Counted from the stretch's first letter, positions 34,273-45,890 are shown. The stretch: DNA of 64,000 nucleotides from Micrasema longulum (GCA_022494885.1 JAGVSM010001667.1:62001-126000); one strand, 5' to 3'. Made by a program: numbers and translations. Notes: generated by a model from the letters alone, not told the origin.

Positions 34273-35555
34273 GCGCGTATTCGTTATATGGATATCGTAT
34301 GGGTAGAATTATATTGCTCTCGTGTGTTGTATCGAGGCGCCTAATCAAAAGTACAGAAATCATATGAGTTTGCCATTTTAAAACGTCTTTCTTTTAAAAT
34401 CGCGCTATCAACAAAATAATGCCGTCGAATGGTCGATATAAATATTTACAACCATAATTTTCTTCCTAAGAAAATACTAAATACATGAATCCATAAAAAT
34501 TGGTTCGAACTAAACTTCAATTTTTTTAATTGATTATTGCAGGCATTTAACCTAGAATTTCAGAAAAATGCCAAAAAAATGTGTTTTAATTAACAAACAA
34601 AATTCAACTTTTTTTTTGTTGATAACTTACCTTATTTATTTATTATATTTAAATCACTAGAATAAATTTTACTTAAGTACTTTATTTTAATGTGAGTAAA
34701 GTCCTAATTTGTTTTAGTGTGAGTACAGTAGTGTCAGTATTGATGAGTACCAAAAGTATTTGTAAATATATAAAGCCAAATCATCTTCTGTTCAAAAAAT
34801 TATAAAATGAAATAAAACCAAATTAATATAATAAACGTATTGTGTTTCAGTAATATCAATCAATGGGTTAGTTAACTGTAAAAAAATTATAATAAATTCG
34901 TAATGTAGGCATTATAAACATAATCATTATTCTTGATATTATATTTGAAATAAATGCACCTATTTATGTAGATATGTGAAAACACTTTATGATTATTTTT
35001 ATATTGATAGTAAACAAATAAATCAATCAATAAAAATGAACTTAATTTAAGTTAAAAGCTTTTTTTATTCCATGATCATTTCTGTTTTGCACCTTGAATA
35101 TTTTTTTTTTATTTCCTTGATAAACGTTCATGAAAATTTTAATTATCTATTAAATGTAATAATCATCGGATAAACGCTAATTTAATGCCATTAATGTAAT
35201 AAAAACTGAAATTACTCAATTGATTTTCACAGTAAAAATGTCGACATGACCATAAATGATGTATTTTAGACTGATGTTTGGCACTTCATGATATTTTCGT
35301 CAGATTCTAATTACTTACACTTTCCATTTAAAGTAACCACGATTTTCTACAGAATGTCAATACACATTAGAAAGTAATACATAGTACGGTTTTAAACTGT
35401 TCGTTTCCATTTTAATAAATTCTGCTTATAATCAATTACCTTTAACAAAAATCCTTAAAATATTTTTAATTTAAAAAATTAAAAAAAGCTATCAATTGCA
35501 GAAATGGCACTGCTTTATCGAATTGCTTTTATTATAAACATTTTGTTTATTTTGT
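34273..35555. other. AT-rich, no gene recognised
   Basis: No frame or repeat of note. Confidence 0.45.
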
Positions 35556-35559
35556 TTAT

Positions 35560-36052
35560 TTGTTTAAATTTAATGTTGTGCACACAGTGCTATGTTAATA
35601 TAAATCTAGACAATATTACAAACAAAAACTAAACCTAACACAGCACCAATTACGTACACAACACAATATATGAAATAACTATCTAACAATACAACAAGAT
35701 GTAAGAAGAATTTGTGTAACTTTAAACTTTGAAGTAGGGCACACATAAGCAAATTCCCTTATGTGCTCCAATAATAACAATAATAATATTAGTGATACTA
35801 AACATTAAAGTCTATAAGACTCAGTTTCCGTTTGTAGCAGAGAGCTGAGTCGTTAAAGATGTCTAAATTGTACATCTTCTCAATTTTAGAAAAATTACAA
35901 ACTGCTCTTCCTAAGAGCGAATTTTGAGCTGCTCTGGTGTTACATTTGTTGTAGCTCAGTAATACAGTATGTCGAGTGCGACGAATAGGAGTATTAAAGT
36001 TTATTTCAGACAGCAAATCGGCACAATCAATCCGATTATTTAGCAAATTATA
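35560..36052 (-). pseudogene. Non-LTR ORF2 C-terminus with 3' tail (jockey-like)
   Basis: The - strand frame 36046-35798 encodes 82 residues, LNNRIDCADLLSEINFNTP ... RTRHTVLLSYNKCNTRAAQN ... FSKIEKMYNLDIFNDS, and then a stop. This is the C-terminal block of a jockey-like reverse transcriptase. The tail to about 35560 contains TTTGCTTATGTGTGCCCTAC and ends in AAACAAAT-like repeats. Related tail words (ATGTGTGCCCTACTTTAAG) occur at 58588. 5'-truncated, last frame intact. Confidence 0.7.
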
Positions 36053-36059
36053 AATAAAT

Positions 36060-37140
36060 AATTAATAAACATAAAACATAATCCGACTGTGATTGTGATA
36101 GACGCAATTACGTACAATTAAATAGACACGTTACAAGCGCGCGAAATATGGCATTTCAATGCATCTCTTACTCACATTTGCGTATACATCGTGGTTTACT
36201 TACTATCTTTTTTCTCCAATTATATACACAATATTGAAATGAGTTTAGTAAGGAAGAAACGTGTCTATTAATTATGCGCCAATGAACAGACGTCCCTAAA
36301 TAAATTAACTGAAAATATCTATAAATTGATTATTAACAACTCATTATTATTTATAATTAGGTTTTACTTGGACAAATTATTTTGATATTTTATTGTATGA
36401 TTTTTCATTTTAAAACCTATTTTTCCATTAAAAGAACTTCTTTCGCCATTCATAAAAATATATTAAAAGTAAAAAAATTACCTTGAACCGTTTTAATATT
36501 TTGAGAATTAGGTTTGCCTAAATAGTAAAAAATCTTAATCATTTTCAAGTCAAATAAGTGACAGACTTCTCGTATATTCGTAATATTTTATGAAAATGGC
36601 TTGCTTAAATTTTTAATTGATCAACTAAGCTATTTGTGCGAGGGTGAACGTAGTTATTATCGAATGCATGACGTTTATTGTATATGCATTTAAAACATAC
36701 TGTTATGTAAATAAAAATGCTAAATATGAGGTAAACCACAATAATTATCGCTAGAATTATTCCATTGGAGATTATAATGTATCTCGTCATACACCATGAT
36801 CGTATCGTTAGTAATAATTGTACATAATAGTAACGATCTGGCATTACATACCTACCTGTGCATAACTAGTATATAAAATAATAACCTTGCCATTTGACCG
36901 ATTGAATAGCAAAAAAATCGCGATTATAATACCACTAGGAATGTAACATTGGCCGTAATCGGTTTCGCACCAGATTTTTCTTCCTTATTTTTTCTTCAGT
37001 CGTTAGTTGAAACCAACTGCATACTTTAATTAACCTCATTTTTACAACAGTACACTTTATTTACACTTTTAAATTTACAAAGTCATCAGAATTGGTTATC
37101 ATTTGAGCAAATGACATATATATATGGCGATAGCGAATGT
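36060..37140. other. AT-rich, no gene recognised
   Basis: The 79-codon - strand frame at 36605-36844 is hydrophobic but has no recognisable family and sits in AT-rich DNA. Confidence 0.4.
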
Positions 37141-37144
37141 GATT

Positions 37145-37590
37145 ATAGTTGAACGTAGTTATGCAGAAAGCAGCCAGCCATAGAAAAGTGAAACTGAGAT
37201 AATAGTACTTTTTGAAAATAATGAATAATCAAATCTACACAACGCTAATGGTTGGAATGTTTTTTACTTTGGCAAATGATAAATAATGCATGCATTTTTT
37301 AATACTACAAAAAAGAATTTGATCATGTATTTGACCCGATATAATGATTTTTATGACAGCCAGATCTAATATTGAATGAAACCTCGTACAAACTCTTGAG
37401 TGTATGAGGCGACATTCTTTTTATCGCATTTTGACATAATAAAATTTTCTATTACAGTTTTTTGTATGAAAGCGGCCTGTCTGTTTTAAGCGGAACACAG
37501 AACTGACCTTACTGCACCCGATAAGACCAATATCTCATTTTTTCAAAATTGTGGACTGGCTGCATTTTGCATAACTACGTTCAATTATCA
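37145..37590. mobile_element. DNA element with TTGAACGTAGTTATGC ends
   Basis: TAGTTGAACGTAGTTATGCA at the left and its reverse complement TGCATAACTACGTTCAATTA at the right; both arms continue with (C)AGCCAGYCCA. The right arm with CAATATCTCATTTTTTCA occurs again reversed at 52785-52930. Confidence 0.65.
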
Positions 37591-37599
37591 TTGCCTTAT

Positions 37600-38740
37600 C
37601 CGCATCTAACGATGTACAGGCCACATCATTGGTTTACCAATCGCAGCATATTATTATCTCGATTTTTTGTCACATAAAAAAAAAGAGATCAAAAAATAAG
37701 ATACTTAGGTACTTTGAAGATAAAATAAATCTTATTTATACCAATTTAATCATTAAGAATTTATCCCAATAAAATATTAACATTTTTACCAGAAAATAAA
37801 ACGGTAGGATTCAAAAAATTTCCCATAGCTATCGTTTTGAATTTGATGAAGATGCAAACAAGCCTAGATGAAATATATATATAAATCATTTAACATTAAT
37901 CTCACAAAAATAGAAATTTTGAACTTTTTATAAATCTATTGAACAAAAAAGCAGCCTTTTTTTTTATACATGTTTTAAGTACCTAATTGTAATATCCATA
38001 GATAAACACAAAAAAATGCCCTTTCGATTTCGAAAAAATGTAATGAAAAAGGTAGCAAACACTAAACTGAGACACTCAAATATAAGTACTTAGGAACACA
38101 TTTTTGTAATAAGTTTTTTTTATTATTACGATAAGTGGGTATTTTTTAAGGAAGTGTAAATAAATTAGCTTTCAGTTCAATGAGAACGTTGGTTCATGCA
38201 ATTTATATAAAATATGATATTTGATTGGCAGAAATACACAAGTACTTAGGTAAATACAAGAATGAGGACATGAGAAAACAATTTTTGCAACATGCCAATT
38301 TTCACTTTTAGCAATAAATCTATACATATACTAAGACGCTACGATTTTGTTAATTTAGCGTTGCAAATAAACGGTTTTAGAAAAAAACAAATTATTCTTA
38401 TGTAAATTGTATAACCGGTTAATAAAATGAATGTTTAAACACAATAAAAAAATTACAATACTAATTTTTCTTTTTGTTCTCAGCTGATGTGTTCGTTTTT
38501 GTGTTAAATTAGGGTCTCAGTTTTTTTATAAAATACAAACTAAAAGGGAGCATTATTGTACACCCTTCAAATATCTTTGATGGGTAGACATATGAGTATA
38601 ACTGCAAAAGTATAAATAAAAGTATATATAAAAAAAACTTATATGTATTTATTTAATATGTAATATATTTTCTTTACTAACTTTGTATACTTTGTGGAAA
38701 TCTGTTATTAGTTCTGAGTTTATACACTATATCTGTTTGT
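37600..38740. other. AT-rich with a SINE A scrap, no gene
   Basis: CCGCATCTAACGATGTACAG at 37600 resembles the SINE A body. The remainder shows nothing coding. Confidence 0.4.
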
Positions 38741-38744
38741 TTAC

Positions 38745-39255
38745 TAAAAATATGTATGTAGAACTGTTAATTTCCCAAATAAAATAAATAAAAACATCAT
38801 CAAATATAAAGAAGAACGAGTAATACTGTATTGGATACTGGGCCTAAAATTCAGTTAGAAATAAAACATTAAGATTTTAAGAAAAAAGAAAAGGAATGAT
38901 ACATTGTATTAAATAAATATCGCATTATTTCAAATATAATAACTAACATGTATGTAGAACTGTTGATTTCCCAAATAAAATAAAATAAAATAAAATAAAA
39001 TAAAATAAAATAAAATAAAATAAAATAAAATAAAATAAAATAAAATAAAATAAAATAAAATAAAATAAAATAAAATAAAATAAAATAAAATAAAATAAAA
39101 TAAAATAAAATAAAATAAAATAAAATAAAATAAAATAGCCAAAATAAATAAAATAAAATAAAATAAATAAAATAAAATAAAAATAAAATAAACCAAAATA
39201 AAAAATAAAAAAAATAAAATTAAATAAAATAAAATAAATAAAAAAAAAAAAAAAA

Positions 39256-39292
<37 letters not shown>

Positions 39293-39365
39293 AAATGAAA
39301 TAAAATGAAATGAAATGAAATTAAATGAAATGAAATAAAATAAAATAAAATAAAATAAAAGTGCA
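38745..39365 (+). repeat. (AAAAT)n pentanucleotide microsatellite on retrotransposon tails
   Basis: A perfect run of about 32 AAAAT units spans roughly 38974-39136, followed to 39360 by degenerate AAAT, A-only and AAATG units. The sequence just before it, ATGTATGTAGAACTGTTGAT with TTCCCAAATAAAA, also occurs at 38752-38785, where the A-rich tail is short. The run therefore looks like an expanded 3' tail of a retroelement. The long poly-Phe frame across it is an artefact. Confidence 0.85.
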
Positions 39366-39917
39366 ACTTTTCAGGAGAGCAAAAAAACGTTATTATGATC
39401 CTAAGTATTTAGCTACAGAACTCATATTTTGCAAAATGGGTTATTATTTACAGATATTGTTATTTGTGTAATAAAAATCAAGAAATTTGTACAAATAACA
39501 GAAACATTCCAGATATACTACTTGAACCATGAAAGATGGGACAAAAATGAGTCTATTTATACTATAAGAATTAACTTATACTATTTGTACCACTCAATTA
39601 ATGATAGAAATGAGTCTACTTATATTACTGAGACCATCTTGAACTATTTGTGCGACTGAAAATATGACACAAATAAGAACACTTATTTTATTAAAACCAA
39701 GTTTAATAAGTACACAGTTGTTTATTTACGTTTTGAGTAGTCATAGAAGTGTACTGTTAATAACATTGATGCAGGCATGTACAAGGAACATTTTCACATA
39801 TAAATCACAAAATGAACAAAAATGGAGTTATACTCTTATGTCCGCCCATCAAAGATATAATATGTGGATTCACTTAGTAATGAAAGCAACGTATGATACT
39901 AAAAAACTCAATTTGTT
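39366..39917. other. Unassigned open frames
   Basis: Two + strand frames, 39429-39659 and 39664-39942, with no recognisable domains. The words GACAAAAATGAGTCTATTTA and GATAGAAATGAGTCTACTTA repeat about 65 bases apart, so this may be a small tandem duplication. Confidence 0.25.
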
Positions 39918-40790
39918 ACAACAGAGAGAAAACATATTTTAGAAGGGATTATGGAAGTCTAGGCATTTACATACAGGGCTTATGACCTATCGTTGGCTAA
40001 TTTAAGTGGCCGCTTTACACACTGTGTAACATTTATCATTCTGCCTATGTTTAAACATCCGCATTTCCTCAACTCTTCCATCTGTTGACTTTTGTGATGT
40101 AAAAGAGCTGAAACCTTTAGCATGTAGGTGAGATTCATCTGGCTGAATCAATTCACCTACTAGCCAACGCCTGAAAACAATTTTACAATTTTCATACTTC
40201 TTCTTTTACCAGTTAGTTGATTCAACAATGTTTTGCGTATGTCCAAATGTTTGCTGACTGGCTGGAGGCTGATATAGGTTTCATCTTTTTTACTTTACAA
40301 AAGTCAACAGATGGAAGAGCAGAGGAAATATAGATGGTTGACAGGCGCCGTGGCGCAGTTGGTTAGACGGCCAACTCTGAAACTGGCGTCACGGGTTGAT
40401 TCCCGCCAGTTGCAAAAAAATAATTTAAGAAGGATTTTTTCCTTAATTGTTCTGGGTGTTGTAGTGTATTTTTCATAACCTCCTTCCATATCCCCTCTCT
40501 CCCACCTGTTGACAAGCCTCTAAATAGAGGCTTAGCGGGTTGATCCTTAACAAAAATTTAAAAAATGGGCAGAATGGTGAATGTTACACAGTGTGTAAAG
40601 TGACCACTTAAACCAGCCAACGACAGATCATAAGCCTTTTGAATGCCTAGACTTCCATATTCCCTTCTCAAAAATGTTTTCTCTCTGTTACAACCCATTT
40701 AGATCTGAATAACTCCCTAGGGAGGAAATCCAGCCAGTCTGCAAACATTTGGACATACTCAAAACATTAATAAGCTAATAAACTCATATT
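39918..40790. mobile_element. FB1 fold-back element with SINE inserted
   Basis: The left arm (39918-40110) runs ACAACAGAGAGAAAACATAT, AGTCTAGGCATTTACATACA, ACACACTGTGTAACATTTAT, CTTCCATCTGTTGACTTTTG. The centre has CAACGCCTGAAAACAATTTT. The right arm (40285-40720) is the reverse complement, starting TTTACTTTACAAAAGTCAAC and ending TTTTCTCTCTGTTACAA. A SINE B splits the right arm at 40341-40557. The arms exceed 180 bases. No coding capacity. Confidence 0.8.
40341..40557 (+). mobile_element. SINE-like element, family B, copy 1
   Basis: Head CGCCGTGGCGCAGTTGGTTA (A-box-like) and B-box-like CGGGTTGATTCCCG, then TTGTTCTGGGTGTTGTAGTG and a tail with CAAGCCTCTAAATAGAGGCT and AGCGGGTTGATCCTTAA. The copy at 45158-45372 is closely similar. 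It lies inside the right arm of an FB1 element. Confidence 0.8.
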
Positions 40791-40799
40791 AATTTTACA

Positions 40800-41460
40800 C
40801 TCAATTTTTTTAAAGTACGAATTTAGCAAAAATTTACAAATCTGCTTGTCTTCCATACTCTTTTACTTTTATTTGCTTTTTACATATATTGATAATTTTT
40901 ATGTTTTTCTTATTATGTATTTTTGTATAATTTAATTTAGTACGTACTGTTCTTTGGCATATGATTTATTGCTCCTATTCCTTATATTTCTTACTATAAT
41001 TGAGTGAATTTCCAGAAAACATAACTCAATTATCATTTCAATTAAGGTTTTTATATATATATATTCGTTTTCTATTGATTTAAATCATGCTCTTATTTTG
41101 TATTTTTTTTTTTTTTTTTTAATACTACTATATTATACTATTTTTTGTTGATTTTAATGATACCACTATTTTGTATATTTGATTATGTGTGATTCTTAAT
41201 TTGTATAATTTATATTTTTTAAAATATTTCTGAATATCTTTTTGCATTGTATTCTTTGGAATTTGATTATTTATTACATTTACCTTTTTTTTCTAGATTG
41301 TGATTCTATGTCATTATAATTTGATCTGATTAATTTTACTATGTAATTTTATTGTTATTTATTGTGGCTTGACACGGGCATAGCCTAAAAAGCCTTAATA
41401 AGTTCATAAATATTTAATTTTGTAATTTTGAATGAATAAATAAATAAATAAATAAAACAT
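40800..41460 (+). repeat. Non-LTR 3' tail with (AAAT)n end
   Basis: GTGGCTTGACACGGGCATAG and CTAAAAAGCCTTAATAAG lead into AAAT units at 41433-41456. Upstream 40800-41340 is T-rich and may be the untranslated part. No coding frame remains. Confidence 0.45.
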
Positions 41461-41592
41461 TAAATTGATTAATCTGAGCAAGCACATTTTTTTTCATTAA
41501 AAAAAAAATTTTCCTACGTAAAATATTTTATTTGCAAAGATAGTCTAAGAATCCTGCTCACTAGCATATGCATCAATAGTTTGGGTTTAGGT

Positions 41593-42218
41593 CAGTGGTC
41601 GGTAAACTCATCAGTCAAAAGAGCCAAAAATCAGAAGTACGACAATTAAGATTCGTTTTGAGAGCCGAATTTATCTTTGTTTTAAATTGATTTTTCTTGA
41701 AACCCTACACATTTTATTATGCAGCGAAAATCTCCATATTTACTCTCTTTTTCAAGTACAAATCCATATATTTGCTAATATTAGTAGACATAATGTTTCT
41801 ATACTGATTTATTATTTATGTTAAACATTTATTTAAGAAATTCAGTATTTTTATCTCTCATTAAATACATTTTTTGCTTTTTAACATTTTCTTTTGTTTT
41901 TTTCTTATTTTATTAACTTACTTAAGATGTTAATTTTAATTGGTACTTGTTGTACTATTCTATTATATTTTTTTATTTCTGCCTATCTTGTTAATACTAT
42001 TTTTAATACTAAGGCATCCAAACAAAATAATACATCTTAATTATTTTTATATATTTACAACATTATGACTGTACTTTTTTACTTTTATTTTAATCTTAAT
42101 AAAAACTAATGTCTGAGCACCTGATCACAAACTATTATTTAATAGTTTATCGGGACAAAAGTTATGTTCTAATACTTTATATTTTTCTTTCTATAATATA
42201 GTAATTTATTGAATAAAG

Positions 42219-42249
<31 letters not shown>

Positions 42250-42671
42250 ACAAAAAGCGTTTGCGACAATCGTGTTGGTCATTCTTGATCACTAAATCTA
42301 TGAGATTAAAAAACTATTTTGGTAATGTCTTTGCACAAAGCGCGTCTTAGTGAATGATGCAATATTAAACAAGTATCTCATTATTCATTTTTGGCTTGAA
42401 AATATGAATAAAACCTTTCACACTTCGGTCATACCTTTAGCCCCATATAGTGAAATTGGAACAATTTTTTCGAGTTCAATATTATGCTTCTCCATGCACG
42501 ACAGTATTTGCCGTATCCTCAATAATCCAAATATCAATAGTTCTAGATGTTCTTCTTTAGGATTCATAGACGAAATGAATCGAACGAAAAGTGAAACTTG
42601 TGCTGTGAGAGCCGCACTTGAGAAGCTAAAGAGCCACATGTGGCTCGCGAGCCGTGGTTTCCCGACCACTG
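41593..42671. mobile_element. hAT transposon remnant, 1079 bp, 8-bp target duplication
   Basis: Starts CAGTGGTCGGTAAACTCATC and ends with the reverse of CAGTGGTCGGGAAACCACG. Both ends continue into GAGCC-rich subterminal sequence (AAAGAGCC and GGCTCGCGAGCC). It is flanked by a perfect direct repeat GTTTAGGT at 41585-41592 and 42672-42679. The ends and the 8-bp duplication identify the hAT superfamily. The interior is mostly AT-rich filler, with a transposase fragment near the right end. Confidence 0.9.
42418..42610 (-). pseudogene. hAT transposase fragment
   Basis: On the - strand the frame reads TAQVSLFVRFISSMNPKEE ... HNIELEKIVPISLYGAKGMT. This resembles the catalytic-core entry of ZBED5-like hAT transposases, where the block usually ends K-I-V-x-x-x-T-D-G-A-x-x-M. 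Here the first catalytic Asp is changed (LYGAK), and the rest of the enzyme is gone. It lies inside the 8-bp-duplication element. Confidence 0.65.
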
Positions 42672-42679
42672 GTTTAGGT

Positions 42680-43190
42680 TAGTAGTATGAGTACAAGTAA
42701 CTTGTGTCATAAATCATTATATACCGTTGGCAACGGTTTATATACGAGTACATACATTCGCAATAACTGGCGTTACTTACCTCTCAAATTGGCGGAAGTG
42801 AACAAAAGGGTCCAGCGTAGGTACGAAAGGATGATGAAAGGTTTCTCCTACTATTCTACAATAGTGCTACGCTAGAACTTCGATACATCGCAGACCACTT
42901 TCTACAGTCGACGTTTGGGTCATTAAATCCGAGCTCTGAGTTCAACGCCCTGCAGTGCGGATGCTGTGCATCTTGGCAGACAAGACGAGACTGGCGAAAA
43001 TCGGTGGACCACAGAAAGTAGCGCGGGCTTTATTTAACTGGATGTTGAATCAAGACGGTAGAAATCGGCTGTGTTTGCGAAACGATCGGAACTTGGTCTT
43101 AATTGAAATGGACATTTTCTTTCCGGCCTTCTCTACTTCACGTCTGCATAATGATAACATTGATTACAACATGGATAATTAAAATAATAA
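42680..43190 (+). other. Unassigned G+C-richer frames
   Basis: Two + strand frames, 42687-42875 and 42955-43182. The second reads LADKTRLAKIGGPQKVARA and later RNRLCLRNDRNLVLIEMD. The composition is more coding-like than the flanks, but no family is recognised and no splice structure is evident. Confidence 0.25.
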
Positions 43191-43350
43191 ATACAACTTT
43201 TTATATTTGGTCTATTCGAATTACATATGTCTGACGGGATATATAATGTTTTATTAAATTCCGATACCTTAATTAATAATATTTTATTTTTTTAAAACAA
43301 ATATTAGCATTCTTGTCATTTACCCAAATCTTTCAATTTGCCGGCCTTTT

Positions 43351-43469
43351 TAACGAGTTGTAAATAACTCACTATTAGAAAATGAATATCAAGTTGAGGT
43401 AGGGTAGGATTCGAACCTCTGACCTCTGATCCGTGAGTCCGTAACACTAGCCACGGGACCACAACTCGA
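43351..43469 (-). mobile_element. SINE-like element, family D, - copy
   Basis: On the - strand GTGGTCCCGTGGCTAGTGTT (A-box region), B-box AGGTTCGAATCC, and tail CTAATAGTGAGTTATTTACA with ACTCG, shared with 18501-18617. The A- and B-boxes are better preserved here. Confidence 0.7.
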
Positions 43470-43574
43470 TTTAAATTGTGTCATATTGTAAACTCGAGAC
43501 AAGATCTGGACTTTTTGGGTTTAAGTCTCTTTAGATTTAAAAAATCACGAAGATAGACCGGATCTTGTCTTAAG

Positions 43575-43715
43575 GTATTTTTTTTTTTTGTCCTAGCTTT
43601 CATTTTATTTAATTGTATTTTATTTTATTAGTGACTGTATTTATTATAAGAAATTGTATTTACCATCGTTAGAATGGACTACATAAGTCCGTCAAATAAA
43701 TAAATACTATTGTGT
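43575..43715 (+). repeat. Retrotransposon-like 3' tail
   Basis: TGTATTTACCATCGTTAGAA with TGGACTACATAAGTCCGTC and an AAATAAATAAAT end. Shape of a truncated non-LTR tail; family unknown. Confidence 0.35.
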
Positions 43716-43756
43716 TTTTATTTTCATTTTAAAATAGGTATGATGATAAGACTCAC

Positions 43757-44813
43757 CCCTGGGGTGGTATTTTTAATCTCTTCTACCCTTTAGAGAGTGG
43801 TCAGTTTAATGATTCTTATTTTTAGTAGGTATGGTGATAAAACTCACCCTTAAATTGGTGGTATTCTGAGTCTTCTCTACCCCTTAGAGACTGGTGAGGG
43901 ATTCATACTTTTTTAATACAACAGCGCTTTGCTTCATATAATGACCACACGTACCACACTGATGATTAAACGTCAATGATGATGTAGATGTAAATGATGT
44001 ACCTGTAAAACTGTTTATAAAACGTAAAATAACGAATTCGGTTCGGTCGATTCAACATAATTAAGTGTTTTGGCTAATGCTTAAGGTTGCAATAATGTTC
44101 TAAATGAAAATCATCATATTTAAATTTATTTCAACAGAGAGGGAAAACATTTTTGAGAAGGGAATATGGAAGTCTATGCATTTACAGGGCTTATGACCTG
44201 TCATTGGCTGGTTTAAGTGGCCACTTTTCACACTGTGTAACATTCACCATTCTGCCCATGTTTGAACATCCACATTTCCACAACTCTTCCATCTGTTGAC
44301 TTTTGTGAAGTAAAAGAGCTGAAACCTTTATCACGTGGGTGAGATTCATCCGGCTGAACCAAATCACCTACTAGGCAACGCCTGAAAACAATTTTTCAAT
44401 TTGTATACTTCTTCTTTTACCAGGTAGTAATTCAACAATGTTTGATTATGTCCAAATGCTTGCAGACTGGCTGGATATTCTCTCTAGGGAGTTGATCATC
44501 TTTAAATTTATTTCAACAGAGAGGGAAAACATTTTTGAGAAGGGAATATGGAAATCTAGGCATTTACAGGGCTTATGACCTGTCATTGGCTGGTTTAAGT
44601 GGCCACTGGCCACTTTACTGTCTGCAAGCATTTGGACATAATCAAACATTGTTGAAAATCATCATGACTGATTTCACGCGTTCATATTTATTTGAAGTTT
44701 AATCATCAATGTTGCCAGATATGAAGCAAAGTGTAAACGCATGCAAAAAATAAAAATCCCCAAATTAACCGGTCTCTAGAGGGGCTAGAGAAGATTCCGA
44801 ATACCACCAATGG
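43757..44813. mobile_element. MITE family 2, copy 3, split by an FB1 element
   Basis: The left part has CTGGGGTGGTATTTTTAATC, and a second start-like block GGTGGTATTCTGAGTCTTCT near 43858 suggests a tandem or duplicated left end. The right part, 44666-44813, ends AGATTCCGAATACCACC. The interior words match the other two copies. The gap between them is an FB1 element flanked by a direct repeat. Confidence 0.75.
44120..44660. mobile_element. FB1 fold-back element nested in MITE
   Basis: Flanked by TGAAAATCATCAT on both sides (about 44105 and 44653). It contains the FB1 arm twice in the same orientation (TTTAAATTTATTTCAACAGA at about 44124 and 44501), plus the interior CAACGCCTGAAAACAATTTT, so it has undergone an internal duplication. 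Confidence 0.75.
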
Positions 44814-45037
44814 GCCCCGATTACAAACGCTATCTTCATCGGTACATATTGAGACGGTATAAAATAAAATCCACATTAATGTACGAAAATGTGAATATTT
44901 GTATGAAAATTTAGAGTAGGTATCTTCGTCGTTTAAAAAAATCGTATAAATGTTCTATTTTTCATTCAGAAAACCTTATTTTACTTTGTAGATACAATAT
45001 TGAAGATAAATTTCCCATCGTTATACGGGCCCTGATC
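44814..45037. mobile_element. MITE family 13 (GGCCCCGATTACAA ends), copy 1
   Basis: GGGCCCCGATTACAAACGCT at the left and a diverged reverse at the right (CATCGTTATACGGGCCC). The interior words ACTTTGTAGAT and GAAAAATAGAA are shared, reversed, with 52560-52778. Confidence 0.55.
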
Positions 45038-45157
45038 TGAATAAATGTCGATAGTTATATACGTATAAGTACATGAATTTATTAGATGCGAGTGATTCTA
45101 GTAAAGTTTAAGTTGTTTTTGTCCGTTGCAATAAATTTGGGTTCTGAACATCATTTG

Positions 45158-45372
45158 ACAGCCGTAGTGGCTCAGTTGGTTAAACGACCAACTGTAAAAC
45201 TGGCGTCGCGGGTTCGATTCCCGCCAGTTGCAAGAAAATAAACCCATTAAAGATTTTTTCTCAATTGGTCTGGGTGTTGTGGTATATAATTTTCTTCCAT
45301 ACCCTTTCTTTCTTACTTGCTTACAGGCCTCTAAATAGTGGCTAGCGGGTTATTCCTTAAGGAAAATAAAAA
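45158..45372 (+). mobile_element. SINE-like element, family B, copy 2
   Basis: Head GCCGTAGTGGCTCAGTTGGT and a canonical B-box GGGTTCGATTCCC at 45210, then GGTCTGGGTGTTGTGGTATA, GGCCTCTAAATAGTGGCTAG and a tail ending in an A-rich run near 45372. It is the best-preserved SINE head in the window, so the family was recently active. Confidence 0.82.
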
Positions 45373-45890
45373 AAACAGTATTTTCCAGGACGTTAGAATT
45401 TGTATCAGGCTTAGTTTGCTTCAATTTTTATAGCTAAATGACGAGAATATTTGTTTGGCCTTTCCCGCGCTCACTACGGGGGATACAGAGTACAAATTAA
45501 ATGAATCAATTAAACTTTCAGAATTTAGACAAAAAAAATGGTCATAAATCAATTCTAGACGCCTATGTATCTACATTGTTTTACAGGTAAACAATTATGA
45601 AAGAATAAGTGATGTTGACTAAAAGCAGTAGGTATAGATTTTTAATACCGACATAATAATGTTAACCATGCTCCCTCTCAGAGTAATAATGCGTAACCTA
45701 GAGAGAAGCCTTATCACTATGTTTCATAGAACGCAAGCGATGTTGGTTTGTTGGTTAGCAACTAATTAGTGGCCATTTTGTTTTATTTGACAACATAAAC
45801 ATAACGGTTTGATCGGATGCTTTTGTAGCTTGTTTTGGCTTTGTGTGTAAATAACATGGATATTTACGTTATAATAAATAAAAATCGATT

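Noticed and set aside
38930..39196. An 88-codon Phe/Ile/Leu/Tyr-rich - strand frame
   Set aside because: It is the translation of the AAAAT microsatellite.
45158..45235. Possible tRNA gene
   Set aside because: The B-box is canonical, but the same head plus a common 130-base tail occurs at 40341; SINE B.
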